The notes under the pieces were generated by a model, which saw nothing but the letters and a program-made list of their open reading frames with translations, searched no databases and had not been told where the DNA came from. From contig JAVVEQ010000001.1 of the NCBI GenBank assembly GCA_032250905.1, positions 1-64,000 of the forward strand: 64,000 nt of DNA, in the 5' to 3' direction. Position numbers and translations under genes: made by a program. Shown here piece after piece: positions 51,125-60,216 of this stretch (position 1 is its first letter; each line of letters begins with the position of its first letter). This stretch comes from Desulfotignum sp032250905. Lineage in GTDB: Bacteria > Desulfobacterota > Desulfobacteria > Desulfobacterales > Desulfobacteraceae.

Positions 51125-51943
51125 TCACGATGATGGTATTAAAAACCGCCTTTTTTTAAAATCGTACCCATAACCGTCAACCAGTGAATGGATTCGTACA
51201 TTTTCTACGGCTATGGACCCGCCAGGTTTAATATCCATTATGTTGGAATGGGCAATATCGCTGCCATCAACAATAATAACCTGCCCTGTACCAATGACTT
51301 CGACCGTTCCGTCACCCTTGAGGACGACACCCGAATCTTCACCGATACCAACGCCGATGCAGGTCGGATTTGTCGTAACAATCTGGACGAGACGCCCGAT
51401 TCGGCCCCTTGCCATAAAATGGGTATCAAAAACAATGTTTTTTACAAAACCAAATCCGGGTGTCATGAGAACCCTGCCTTTAAACAAACCGTCTTCACTT
51501 TCTCCTTCATAAATCATGGTATCTGAAAATACGGCAGCCCCGGCACTGGTGCCCGCAATGAGGGCCCCGGCTTCAAGCCGGTTTTGAACCGTATTAAGAA
51601 CTTTTGATCCGCCCATAATGGTTGTCAATCTCAATTGATCACCACCGGTAAGAAAAATCAAATCAACATTTTCAAGGGTTTTAGCCAGTGTTCTGTCATT
51701 TGCCTGGGCCCTTGTTTTTATGGTTAAGATCTTTATTTCAGTTGCGCCAAGGGTCGTGAATACCTGTTGATAATCCTGACCCCGCTGTTCGGGTTCTTCG
51801 CTTGCAGTGGTGATGACACCGACCTTGTAATCAGGCTTTCCAATTTCTCGAACCACCCGTTTGAGCACAACCAGTTCATTCACCTTGTCTTCATTCCCGC
51901 CGATGGCAATGAGACGTCCCAGAAAAAAAGGCTTTGCCACCAT
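51125..51943 (-). CDS. cphB: CphB, cyanophycinase
   Basis: 272 aa, S51-family peptidase that cuts cyanophycin to beta-Asp-Arg dipeptides. Catalytic Ser is in GTSAGAAVF near residue 135; GRLIAIGGNED is the N-terminal family signature and FLTGGDQLRL follows. No signal peptide, so intracellular. Starts at the ATG at 51943 behind GGAG, two bases after the isoaspartyl peptidase stop; 17 bases separate it from cphA. Confidence 0.94.
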   Translation of the reverse strand: MVAKPFFLGRLIAIGGNEDKVNELVVLKRVVREIGKPDYKVGVITTASEEPEQRGQDYQQVFTTLGATEIKILTIKTRAQANDRTLAKTLENVDLIFLTGGDQLRLTTIMGGSKVLNTVQNRLEAGALIAGTSAGAAVFSDTMIYEGESEDGLFKGRVLMTPGFGFVKNIVFDTHFMARGRIGRLVQIVTTNPTCIGVGIGEDSGVVLKGDGTVEVIGTGQVIIVDGSDIAHSNIMDIKPGGSIAVENVRIHSLVDGYGYDFKKRRFLIPSS

Positions 51944-51945
51944 AA

Positions 51946-52746
51946 CTATTTTCTCTCCGCAAGATATGACCATGCCATGCCGTGACGGGCATTTGCTCCA
52001 AATTCATCCCGGGTTAAAATGATGAGTCCGACATCAACAGAACTGTCAAACAGGGTCATGGCCTTTTCTGAAGCCTTATCCGCAGTCATCTTCCCTTCAA
52101 GCCAGCCGTAGACTTCTCTTGCCAGGAGTTTTAAAGCGATAAATTCACCGTCTCCTGTACAGGCGACCGCTCCTGCAGAACCGCAGAACAGGCCGCACCC
52201 GGGAAGGGGAACGTCACCGACCCGCCCGATGGCCGCTTTTTCAAGTCCGCCGGAACTTAAGGCCGCCGCAAAAGTTGTTCCATCAAAGGCCACTGACCCT
52301 ACGGTATCGCAAGAAGAAGCGCATGGTTTTTTACCATCAGGATTATTCAACAGCATTACGGGTATTTTCTGTTCTTTTGCAAAAAACCGGGCACCATCGC
52401 CAACAAGAAGGATGTGGGGAGAAAAAAGCAATACACCCCGGGCCAGATCAACTGGATTTCGGATGCCCTCAATGCCTGCAACAGCCCCAAATTGACCGTT
52501 GCTTGTCATGCACGAGGCATCCTGCTGAATTGTGCAGCCGTCAGACCTGAGTTGGGAACCAAGCCCGGCATTAAACCGTGGATCGTCTTCTAAATATCTT
52601 ACCGCACGAATCACAGCAGATAAAGCAGATTGGCCGTTTTCCATTAACACCATCCCGGTTTTTGCCGCCGCTTCCGGCCCGTCTGAATTATGAGGATCAG
52701 AGGCGGAACCTCCATGGGTTAAAATGGCCCGTTGAAATTTTTGCAA
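51946..52746 (-). CDS. iaaA: Isoaspartyl peptidase / asparaginase-type Ntn hydrolase
   Basis: 266 aa. Plant-type asparaginase family: ILTHGGSASDP at the N-terminus, FNAGLGSQLRSDG, and CDTVGSVAFDG near residue 146, where the Thr becomes the N-terminal nucleophile after self-cleavage. In cyanophycin use it splits beta-Asp-Arg from cyanophycinase into aspartate and arginine. Initiation is at TTG 52746, five bases after GGAGGT; there is no ATG in a suitable place. First gene of the cyanophycin operon. Family firm, dipeptide role inferred from context. Confidence 0.9.
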   Translation of the reverse strand: MQKFQRAILTHGGSASDPHNSDGPEAAAKTGMVLMENGQSALSAVIRAVRYLEDDPRFNAGLGSQLRSDGCTIQQDASCMTSNGQFGAVAGIEGIRNPVDLARGVLLFSPHILLVGDGARFFAKEQKIPVMLLNNPDGKKPCASSCDTVGSVAFDGTTFAAALSSGGLEKAAIGRVGDVPLPGCGLFCGSAGAVACTGDGEFIALKLLAREVYGWLEGKMTADKASEKAMTLFDSSVDVGLIILTRDEFGANARHGMAWSYLAERK

Positions 52747-53020
52747 GTATGACCTCCGATTCTAATAATGCTTATGAAATGAATGGACCTTTTTTCTGTC
52801 AAGAGCACCTGTCTTGACACATTTTCCTTTTTTTTCATAGAAATTTTTGATCGTGAAAAATTTTTACTATAACGGGTGGGTTGCTTTCACATTTATTTTG
52901 TATGATAGTCTTATGTGCCTGATTAAGCAAGTAAAGAGAAACCTAAAAAAAAAGGGCGCTCTATAGGGAGGATATCCCCGATTCTTTCCTTGAGATTTTT
53001 CAGGGTCAGATTATATTTAC
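52747..53020. promoter_or_regulatory. AT-rich region upstream of the cyanophycin operon
   Basis: About 274 bases between the aldo/keto reductase stop and the cyanophycin operon start. On the reverse strand a perfect TTGACA is at 52797-52802, about 55 bases upstream of the operon, but the -10 (TTTCAT at 17 bases) is poor. A GTGAAA/TTTCAC inverted repeat lies around 52855-52895 and could be an operator. No gene seen. Confidence 0.4.
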
Positions 53021-54010
53021 CTACACCCCGGTCGGAGGTGCCATGAATTCAGGGCCTACAGGCTGTTTAACTGTCTCTGAAAGAATAGTTTCCACAGCTG
53101 AAAGCGTTGCAAGATCCATAGACCATCCAAAAATATCATCAAGAGGCTCAAGATGAGAAGGCTTACGCCCGCCCCATATGGCGACAGGAATACCCTTTTC
53201 AAAAATCCACCTTACGCTGAATGCAAGAAGGGATTTGTTGAATCTTTTACCTGCAAGATCTTCAAGTTTTTGAACAGCTTCAAGATAATCGCTGAAACGG
53301 GGCTCCTTGAATTTTGGATCGTTATTACGAAGATCGTCACCTTCAAATTGGGTATCCTTTGATATTTTTCCTGATAAGAGTCCTCTGCATATTGCGCCAT
53401 AGGTCATAAGTGTAATATCTTTCTGCTGGCAGTAGGGCTTTATCTCTTTTTCTATATCACGCTCAAAAATATTAAATGGCGGCTGACACAAATGAAGGGG
53501 ACATTCTTTTTGGAAAAATTCCATCTGATCCTGGGTAAAATTGCTTACACCGACCGCCTTTATAACAGACTGATCGTATAGTTCATTCATTGCTTTTGCT
53601 GTTTCTGATATAGGACGGGAAGAATCAGGCCAGTGTACATAATATATATCAATGGCATCTGTTTTAAGTCTTTTAAGTGAATCTTCAACTTCCCGCATTA
53701 TACGGTCTCTTGAGCCGTTTCGTTTTATTTTGTCGTTTTGTGTCCAGTCTAGTGTGGCTTTTGTGGAAAGGTATATTTTGTTACGGTTTCCGTAATCCTC
53801 AACCGCTTTTCCTACAATTTCTTCAGACTTGCCGAATCCGTATACAGGCGCTGTATCAATAAGATTTACACCTCTGTCAAGAGCAGCATGGATGGTTTCA
53901 ATGGCGTCGTTTTCATCTGTTCCACCCCACATCCATCCGCCGATAGCCCATGTTCCAAGAGCTATCCGAGAAACTTCAAGATCTGTTTTCGGGATTTTAT
54001 AGTATTCCAT
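53021..54010 (-). CDS. Aldo/keto reductase
   Basis: 329 aa TIM-barrel NADPH-dependent reductase. Catalytic residues: Asp and Tyr in NLIDTAPVYGFGKSEEIVG, Lys in YLSTKATLDW and His in YYVHWPD. The C-terminal half has the NADPH-binding stretch. The codon use is much more AT-rich than that of neighbours (many AAA, ATA, TTT codons), which suggests recent acquisition. AAGGAGG precedes the ATG. Physiological substrate unknown. Confidence 0.92.
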   Translation of the reverse strand: MEYYKIPKTDLEVSRIALGTWAIGGWMWGGTDENDAIETIHAALDRGVNLIDTAPVYGFGKSEEIVGKAVEDYGNRNKIYLSTKATLDWTQNDKIKRNGSRDRIMREVEDSLKRLKTDAIDIYYVHWPDSSRPISETAKAMNELYDQSVIKAVGVSNFTQDQMEFFQKECPLHLCQPPFNIFERDIEKEIKPYCQQKDITLMTYGAICRGLLSGKISKDTQFEGDDLRNNDPKFKEPRFSDYLEAVQKLEDLAGKRFNKSLLAFSVRWIFEKGIPVAIWGGRKPSHLEPLDDIFGWSMDLATLSAVETILSETVKQPVGPEFMAPPTGV

Positions 54011-54249
54011 TTTTAATCCTCCTTACCGGTTTAAGGATCCGCATAGCGGTCACCTTATTTTTGGGACTACTCTCCTTCCAATTCCTGCAAAATGTATTCT
54101 ATTGTGGCGGTGTGAGATTGTAAATGCAGGAATACCTGTATCTTAATACAAAATACGCCCCATGACTGAACGGGACCAAGAGGCACTCCTGTTCCAGTGC
54201 ATGAGCATTCCGGGACGGAAAAGCGGCCATCTTTCCTGAACGCTGACGA

Positions 54250-55167
54250 TCAGGATTTCAAGGGATGCGACGGGATCCTCTTCAGATCTGCCATCAGTTT
54301 TTTTATGGCCAGTTCCTTGGCCTTTGCCTCCACCTCCACGGTTATATCCATGGACAGCCAGTCTTTGGGCAGGTCACGGATGTCGATATAATCATGATGT
54401 TTTCTGGGATCCGGCCCGGACCAGCCGTCTTTGGGAGAGGAGATGTGAAACAGGGGCTCCCGGTCCCAGGTTTCCAGACTTTGGTCTGTGGCCGCTTCCA
54501 CCGACAGATCGTCCTGAAGACACCGGTGGTGGTGTACGTCATACACCAGGGGAATGTTGAGGTTTCTGCATACGGGAAACAGGTCCTGCGGGGTATAGCT
54601 CCTGTCATCATTTTCAAGGGTCAGTCTTTTCCTGACCGGATCCGGCAATATCTCAATGGCTTCTGCCAGGCGGGATAACGCCGATGGTTTGTCCCCATAG
54701 ACCCCGCCGGCATGAATGTTGATCACATCGGCATTGACCCACTCGGCCACCTGGGCCTGGTAGACCAGATCTGCAATGGACCTTTGGACCACATCCGGAT
54801 TCGGCGATGACAAAATAATGAACTGGTCCGGGTGAAAAGTGGTTCTGATATCATGTGCCATGCAGAACTCACCGCAGGCTTTGAACGATGCAACGATATC
54901 TTCGGCACCGGGAAGATCAAACATGTCGTATCCCACATCCGGATGGGTTTTCAACGGAAGGATCTGGCTGTTTATCCGGAAGGCGCCGATCCGGTTCTCG
55001 CGGCAGAAAACCAGGGCTTTTTGCAGGCTTTGTGCATTGTGGACACACAGCCCTGCAAGGCGGTTCAAGCGATCCTCTTCGGAAAACCGGGCAAGGTATG
55101 TGGCAGTGGTTCTGCGAAAGGCAACCGGATGTTCCCTGAATATGCAGCAAAGGCCGAATCGGATCAT
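54250..55167 (-). CDS. uvsE: UvsE, UV-damage endonuclease
   Basis: 305 aa, UVDE family TIM-barrel enzyme that nicks DNA 5' of UV photoproducts and other lesions. Visible family motifs: FGLCCIFREHP at the start, RINSQILPLKTHP, TTFHPDQFIILSSP with metal-binding His, VINIHAGGVYGDK, LTLENDDRSYTP, and VYDVHHHRC. All likely metal ligands are present. GGAGGACCGCA precedes the ATG. Monocistronic. Confidence 0.94.
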   Translation of the reverse strand: MIRFGLCCIFREHPVAFRRTTATYLARFSEEDRLNRLAGLCVHNAQSLQKALVFCRENRIGAFRINSQILPLKTHPDVGYDMFDLPGAEDIVASFKACGEFCMAHDIRTTFHPDQFIILSSPNPDVVQRSIADLVYQAQVAEWVNADVINIHAGGVYGDKPSALSRLAEAIEILPDPVRKRLTLENDDRSYTPQDLFPVCRNLNIPLVYDVHHHRCLQDDLSVEAATDQSLETWDREPLFHISSPKDGWSGPDPRKHHDYIDIRDLPKDWLSMDITVEVEAKAKELAIKKLMADLKRIPSHPLKS

Positions 55168-55302
55168 TGCGGTCCTCCAGATTGGTCATCAGTTCAAAAC
55201 ACACAATCAGTATACCCTTTTTTTTTGCGGTATTGAAGTCTGATAAAACGTGTCCATAATAAGGTGTATATAAAACTGTGAGGTTCAGTGAAAGGCGGCC
55301 CG

Positions 55303-56373
55303 ATGACACAACGAAAAAAACCTGGACAAATGCCGGCAAACAGACCAGATCCCGGACCTGCCCCTGATACCGGGAACACAAAAAAAACTGACCGGGGAAA
55401 AAAGTGCTTCCAGTCCGGCACCGGCTGGATGGATTATCTGGCAGACCATGCCATTGTGCCGGGAATGCTGATGTTCAGCCGGTTCGGATTTGAGTTGAGC
55501 CGGCGGTTCTGGGCAGAACCGGGCGGGACCCTTTACGGCAGAAAAGTGGTATTGACCGGGGGAACGTCCGGCATCGGAAAAGCGGCGGCCTACATGCTGG
55601 CGGAAAAAAAAGCGTTTTTGACGATCATTGCCAGGAACCGGGGAAAAGCAGTGCAGCTGCAGCAGGACATCATTACCAGGACCGGCAATCCGCATATCGA
55701 TTTTATGATCGCGGATCTGGGCCTGATGCAGGACATTGAACAGGTGGCCAAACAGCTGCAGGACACAAAAAAATCCATCGATATTCTGATCAACAATGCA
55801 GGAGCGCTATTCAATGAGCGCCAGGAGACTTCTGAAGGATTTGAACAGACGTTTGCCACGGACCTGCTGGGAGTTTTTTACCTGACGGAACTGTTGAAAA
55901 AATCCATAGTCCGTTCTTCCGGCAGGATTGTCAATGTGTCGTCCGGCGGCATGTATACCCAGAAAATCGCCGTGGATGACCTGGAAAACAGACAGGCACC
56001 CTATAACGGATCAAAAGCATATGCCCGGGCCAAAAGAGGGGTCGTCATCCTGACCCGGATCTGGGCAAAAGAGCTGCAAAAAGACGGGATCACCGTGCAT
56101 GCCATGCATCCGGGCTGGGTGGACACACCGGGTATCAAACGATCCCTGCCGGAATTTCATTCCCTGGTAAGCAATCTGTTGAGGACGCCTGAGCAGGGGG
56201 CAGATACCATTGTCTGGCTTGCCTTGTCAGAAACCGCGGCCCGGTCCACGGGACGGTTCTGGCTGGACAGACGTCCCCATGAAGCAGTGGTTTTTCCGGG
56301 CACGGGAGAGTCCGAACAAGAACGACAGGAGCTGTGGCACCAGCTGCAGCGTCTCATCTCCGGGCTGTCATGA
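55303..56373 (+). CDS. Short-chain dehydrogenase/reductase
   Basis: 356 aa. After a hydrophilic N-terminal extension of about 75 residues comes a classical SDR: cofactor motif LTGGTSGIGKAAAYML, NNAG, then NVSSGG and YNGSKAYARAK with the catalytic Ser, Tyr and Lys (Tyr in APYNGSKAYARAK, see findings), and HPGWVDTPG. It resembles DHRS12/retinol-dehydrogenase-like proteins. The ATG at 55303 follows AAAGG by seven bases. It is followed by chalcone-isomerase-like and GPH transporter genes in the same direction. Confidence 0.88.
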   Translation: MTQRKKPGQMPANRPDPGPAPDTGNTKKTDRGKKCFQSGTGWMDYLADHAIVPGMLMFSRFGFELSRRFWAEPGGTLYGRKVVLTGGTSGIGKAAAYMLAEKKAFLTIIARNRGKAVQLQQDIITRTGNPHIDFMIADLGLMQDIEQVAKQLQDTKKSIDILINNAGALFNERQETSEGFEQTFATDLLGVFYLTELLKKSIVRSSGRIVNVSSGGMYTQKIAVDDLENRQAPYNGSKAYARAKRGVVILTRIWAKELQKDGITVHAMHPGWVDTPGIKRSLPEFHSLVSNLLRTPEQGADTIVWLALSETAARSTGRFWLDRRPHEAVVFPGTGESEQERQELWHQLQRLISGLS

Positions 56374-56404
56374 AAACGGTGAATGAAAAGAAAGCGGGGA
56401 TTCA

Positions 56405-56995
56405 ATGGATATTCAGAGAAAGGCACTGATTGCAATTGTTGGGGCATGGTCGTGGGTGGTTTTTTTCGTAACTGGACCCGTTTATGCAGCGGTCACCACG
56501 GTGGAGGGGACCGCATTTTCAAACACCGTGACCGTCAACCAGACCCGCCTGGATCTGCAGGGGGCGGCACTGCTCAGATACATGTATTTCATCGAGGCGT
56601 ATACTGGAGCGCTTTACCTTCCGGACACCGCAGACGGATCCCTGGCTTTGGAGGATATCTCCAAACATCTGGTACTCGAATACCGCGTTGCCATATCAGC
56701 GGAGGATTTTGCCCGGGCCACTGAAAAAAAGATCAGAGAGTCTGTCAGTGAGGCGGAATTTCAGCGCCTTCTGCCCAAAATTACCGCCCTTAACCGCTTA
56801 TACAGGGATGTCGTGCCCCGAGACCGGTACGCCTTGACCTATATTCCGGGGTCAGGGACCGTCCTGACCTACAATTCCACCCCCCTTGGCACCATTGAAG
56901 GCCATGAATTTGCCCGGGCCGTGTTTTCCATATGGATCGGCGCCAATCCCATAGACAAGGGGTTCCGGGACAAGCTCCTCGGAAAACAGCGATGA
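56405..56995 (+). CDS. Chalcone-isomerase-like protein
   Basis: 196 aa with a signal peptide (about 1-28, cut after VYA). The rest matches the bacterial chalcone isomerase-like domain: LDLQGAALLRYMYFIEAYTGALYLP and later GTIEGHEFARAVFSIWIG (quoted in part). In such bacteria it is not a flavonoid enzyme and its role, perhaps fatty-acid binding in the envelope, is unknown. Its end overlaps the next gene start (ATGATG). Probably one transcript with the SDR. Confidence 0.87.
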   Translation: MDIQRKALIAIVGAWSWVVFFVTGPVYAAVTTVEGTAFSNTVTVNQTRLDLQGAALLRYMYFIEAYTGALYLPDTADGSLALEDISKHLVLEYRVAISAEDFARATEKKIRESVSEAEFQRLLPKITALNRLYRDVVPRDRYALTYIPGSGTVLTYNSTPLGTIEGHEFARAVFSIWIGANPIDKGFRDKLLGKQR

Positions 56996-58362
56996 TGAAA
57001 ACAGGAACCCGCAGCCACCGGCAGGTTTCATGGATCGATACCTTTGCCTATGCCCTGCCTGCCCTGTCCCTGGCGGTGATCGGGATTCCGGTCTATGTGT
57101 TTCTGCCCAAATTCTATACAGACACCATCGGGGTGAACATCTCTACGGTCGGCGCGCTGCTGATGGCCGTGCGTCTGTTTGATGCCGTGACCGATCCGGT
57201 GATCGGTTATGTGTCGGACAGAACATCGGGCCGGTTCGGCAGGCGCAAACCCTATATCGCATTCGGGGCACTGGGACTTGCCGTATCCATTTTGTTCCTG
57301 TTCCAGCCGCCGGTGTTGACGGCCGGTGCCATGACACTGTATTTCGGGTTCTGGCTGTTTGCCCTGTTTTTTTTCTGGACCCTGATCACCATCCCCTATG
57401 AGTCCTTAGGACCCGAAATGACCACGGATTACCATGAAAGAACGGTGTTGTTCTCGGTCAGGGACGGATTTCTGATTCTGGGAACACTTCTGGCCGCAGC
57501 CACTCCTGTTCTGATCGATGTGTTACTGAGTTCCGCCGGCAGGGTAACCACAGAAAAAGAGCGGTTTTCCATCATGGCGTATATATTTGCACCCATGATC
57601 ATTCTCTTTTCACTGGTCTGCATCTACAGAATCAAAGAAAAAGTCACCCGCCGCATGACCGACCATCTGCTCAAAGGGTTTTCAGATGTCGTCAAGAACC
57701 GGCCATTCATGATTCTGATTGCCGGGTACACCATCAGCGCCCTGGGCAGCAATCTGCCCGCCACCCTGATTCTCTACTATGTGGAATATGTGCTCCAGGC
57801 CCGGAATGCAGAAGTATTTCTGCTGATTTATTTTTTAACCGGCATTGTATTTCTGCCCCTGTGGATCGCAGTTTCACGGAAAATCGGGAAAAAGAGCGCC
57901 TGGATTATCTCCATGGTCATTAACACGGGCGCATTCAGCGGTGTTTTCTTTCTGGGTCCGGGCGATGCCGCAATCTATGGGGTGCTGGTATTTCTGTCCG
58001 GCATCGGGTTCGGTGCCGGGCTTGCGCTGCCGTCCGCCATCCAGGCCGATGTGATCGACTATGACCAGCTGTTGACCGGACAGCGCCGGGAAGGGCGGTA
58101 CATCGGGCTGTGGTCCATCGCCAAGAAGCTGGCTGCGGCCCTCGGGATCGGTATCGGACTACTCTTGTTAGGCCGCACCGGCTACAGCCCCAACGTGGAA
58201 CAGACCGCATCCACGGTCTTCATGCTCAAAGTATTGTATGCGCTGGTGCCGTGTCTCTGCAATGTTTTATCCATTGCCATCATCAGCTTTTATCCGATTT
58301 CAGAAGAAAAGCATATCCGGATCCGAATCGAAATTGAGCAGAAAGAGCCCACACCGGGCTGA
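56992..58362 (+). CDS. GPH-family MFS transporter
   Basis: 456 aa, about twelve membrane segments. RLFDAVTDPVIGYVSDRT and the RFGRRKPYI loop are the signature of the glycoside-pentoside-hexuronide:cation symporter family (MelB-like). In clusters with chalcone-isomerase-like and SDR genes its substrate is probably a lipid or lipid-linked compound and not a sugar; this is inference. The ATG at 56992 (or 56995) overlaps the preceding stop. Confidence 0.88.
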   Translation: MMKTGTRSHRQVSWIDTFAYALPALSLAVIGIPVYVFLPKFYTDTIGVNISTVGALLMAVRLFDAVTDPVIGYVSDRTSGRFGRRKPYIAFGALGLAVSILFLFQPPVLTAGAMTLYFGFWLFALFFFWTLITIPYESLGPEMTTDYHERTVLFSVRDGFLILGTLLAAATPVLIDVLLSSAGRVTTEKERFSIMAYIFAPMIILFSLVCIYRIKEKVTRRMTDHLLKGFSDVVKNRPFMILIAGYTISALGSNLPATLILYYVEYVLQARNAEVFLLIYFLTGIVFLPLWIAVSRKIGKKSAWIISMVINTGAFSGVFFLGPGDAAIYGVLVFLSGIGFGAGLALPSAIQADVIDYDQLLTGQRREGRYIGLWSIAKKLAAALGIGIGLLLLGRTGYSPNVEQTASTVFMLKVLYALVPCLCNVLSIAIISFYPISEEKHIRIRIEIEQKEPTPG

Positions 58363-58400
58363 TTACGCCTTTCTCAAACTAGTGACAGGCGCGATATGTG

Positions 58401-59609
58401 TCATCGGACCTGTTTTTTAAATGCCGCGACAATGGCCTCGGCGGCCCGGGCCAGGATGGACCGGGGGCAGGCGATGTTGAACCGCTCGAACCCCCGGCCG
58501 TTGTCGCCGAACCAGGCGCCGTGGTCCAGGCCGACACCGGCCTGTTCCTCCAAAATCCGGATCCGGTCCTGTTCCGCCAGTCCCAGGCCGTTGAAATCCA
58601 CCCACGCCAGATAGGTTCCCTGGAGCTCGTATACCCGGACGCCGGGCAGTTCGGTTTCAAGAAAGGTTTTCAGGTATGTGACATTGGCATGCAGATAGAG
58701 GATCAGGTCCTCCAGCCAGGGTTCGGCCTCAGTGTAGGCGGCGGCAGCGGCCACGGCCCCGAACAGGGTGCCGCCATCGGCATTGACAAATCCTAAGTTT
58801 TCAAGCTGGGTGTGCAGCTCCCGGCGCAGAACCGGATCGGGTACAATGATGCTGGACTGGTGCAGCCCTGCCAGGTTGAAGGTTTTGCTGGCCGCCAGAC
58901 AGGTGATGGAATGGTGTGCGAACGCTTCTGAGATGGAGGCGAAACACACATGCCTGAATCCGGGCATGACCAGATCGCAGTGAATTTCGTCCGCGATCAC
59001 CAGGACCTGATTTTCAATACAGATACGGCCGAAAATGTCCAGCTCCTCCCGGGTCCAGACGCGGCCCACGGGATTGTGGGGACTGCACAGGATGGCCAGC
59101 TTGACCCGGGGATCTTTCACTTTTTCCGCCAGGTCTTCAAAATCCATCCGGAAGTGACCGTCCTCGACCGTCAGGGGGTTGTCCGCCACCTGCCGCCCGT
59201 TGTTCAGGATGGACCTGGCAAAGGGATAGTAGACCGGTGTCTGGATCAGCACCTTGTCCCCGGGCTGGGAAAACCGCTGGATGATGTAGTTGACAGCCGG
59301 CACCACGCCCGGGGTGGTGAGCACCCATTGTTCGTTGATCTCCCACTGGTGCCTCCGCCGGTACCAGGAGATCATGGCCGGTAAATAAGCCGGATCCTTC
59401 AGGCTGTAGCCGTAAATCTGGTGGGCCAGCCGTTGTTCCATGGCTTTGCGGATTGAACGGTGGCAGTTGAAATCCATATCCGCCACCCACAGGGGCAGCA
59501 GGGTGTCCCTGCCGCTGCCGAAAACCCGTGACAGCACTTCCGGTTCCCACTTCATGGAAGCGGTCTGGCTCCGGTCCACCACCTCATCAAAATTCCAGTC
59601 TCTGGTCAT
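58401..59609 (-). CDS. patB: PatB/MalY-type PLP C-S lyase (aminotransferase fold)
   Basis: 402 aa, fold type I PLP enzyme. LLPLWVADMDFNCHRSI at the N-terminus is typical of MalY/PatB cystathionine beta-lyases; cofactor motifs SPHNPVGRVWT, ADEIHCDLVMPG and AASKTFNLAGL with the Schiff-base Lys are present. It should cleave cystathionine or other cysteine conjugates to thiol, ammonia and pyruvate. ATG at 59609 follows AAGGA by seven bases. Lies downstream of leuD on the same strand with a 60-base gap. Confidence 0.9.
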   Translation of the reverse strand: MTRDWNFDEVVDRSQTASMKWEPEVLSRVFGSGRDTLLPLWVADMDFNCHRSIRKAMEQRLAHQIYGYSLKDPAYLPAMISWYRRRHQWEINEQWVLTTPGVVPAVNYIIQRFSQPGDKVLIQTPVYYPFARSILNNGRQVADNPLTVEDGHFRMDFEDLAEKVKDPRVKLAILCSPHNPVGRVWTREELDIFGRICIENQVLVIADEIHCDLVMPGFRHVCFASISEAFAHHSITCLAASKTFNLAGLHQSSIIVPDPVLRRELHTQLENLGFVNADGGTLFGAVAAAAAYTEAEPWLEDLILYLHANVTYLKTFLETELPGVRVYELQGTYLAWVDFNGLGLAEQDRIRILEEQAGVGLDHGAWFGDNGRGFERFNIACPRSILARAAEAIVAAFKKQVR

Positions 59610-59669
59610 GCGCACATCCTTTTGAAGGTTATAATGGGCCGGTGTTGTATCATATCGGGCCGGTTTGTA

Positions 59670-60194
59670 TCAATAGTTCCGGTCGGCATATTCCACCCAC
59701 CCGCCGGCCTGGACCAGGGCTTTTTCAAACCCGGTGAGGGAAAAGGAAATGGTCCAGGTCTCCGTGCCGGCGGACACGGTGACCTCTTCTGTGTCCACAT
59801 CAGCGGAGATGTGAAGGGGGGAAGTGACGGCCACCTGGAAAATGCGGTCGATGTCGGCCGGGTCCAGGGTGACGGCCAGCATGCCGCAGTTGAACATGTT
59901 CTGGTAAAAAATCCTGGCAAAGCTTTCGGCAATGACCACTCGGATGCCGTTGGCTTCCAGGGCCCAGGGGGCATGTTCCCGGGAAGAGCCGCACCCGAAA
60001 TTGTTTCTTGTGACCAGGACCCCGATGCCGGCCAGGTCTGTTTTCGGGTCAAACCCTGCCAGTTCCAGGTCTTCCATGAGATGGGGCCCCAGTACGTTTT
60101 TTTCGATTTCCGTCAGGTACCGGGCCGGGATAATCTCGTCCGTATTGATATCTGCCCGGTCCAGGCACAGGGCGGTTCCGCTGAATGTTGTCAT
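59670..60194 (-). CDS. leuD: LeuD-type dehydratase small subunit
   Basis: 174 aa swivel domain of the aconitase family. DRADINTDEIIPARYLTE near residue 12 and NFGCGSSREHAPWALEANGI near 64 are family signatures. Works with the large subunit encoded just upstream. It resembles isopropylmalate isomerase small subunits; homoaconitase-type specificity cannot be ruled out. AGGAGCATATC precedes the ATG. Confidence 0.92.
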   Translation of the reverse strand: MTTFSGTALCLDRADINTDEIIPARYLTEIEKNVLGPHLMEDLELAGFDPKTDLAGIGVLVTRNNFGCGSSREHAPWALEANGIRVVIAESFARIFYQNMFNCGMLAVTLDPADIDRIFQVAVTSPLHISADVDTEEVTVSAGTETWTISFSLTGFEKALVQAGGWVEYADRNY

Positions 60195-60216
60195 GATATG
60201 CTCCTGATCATTTCAT

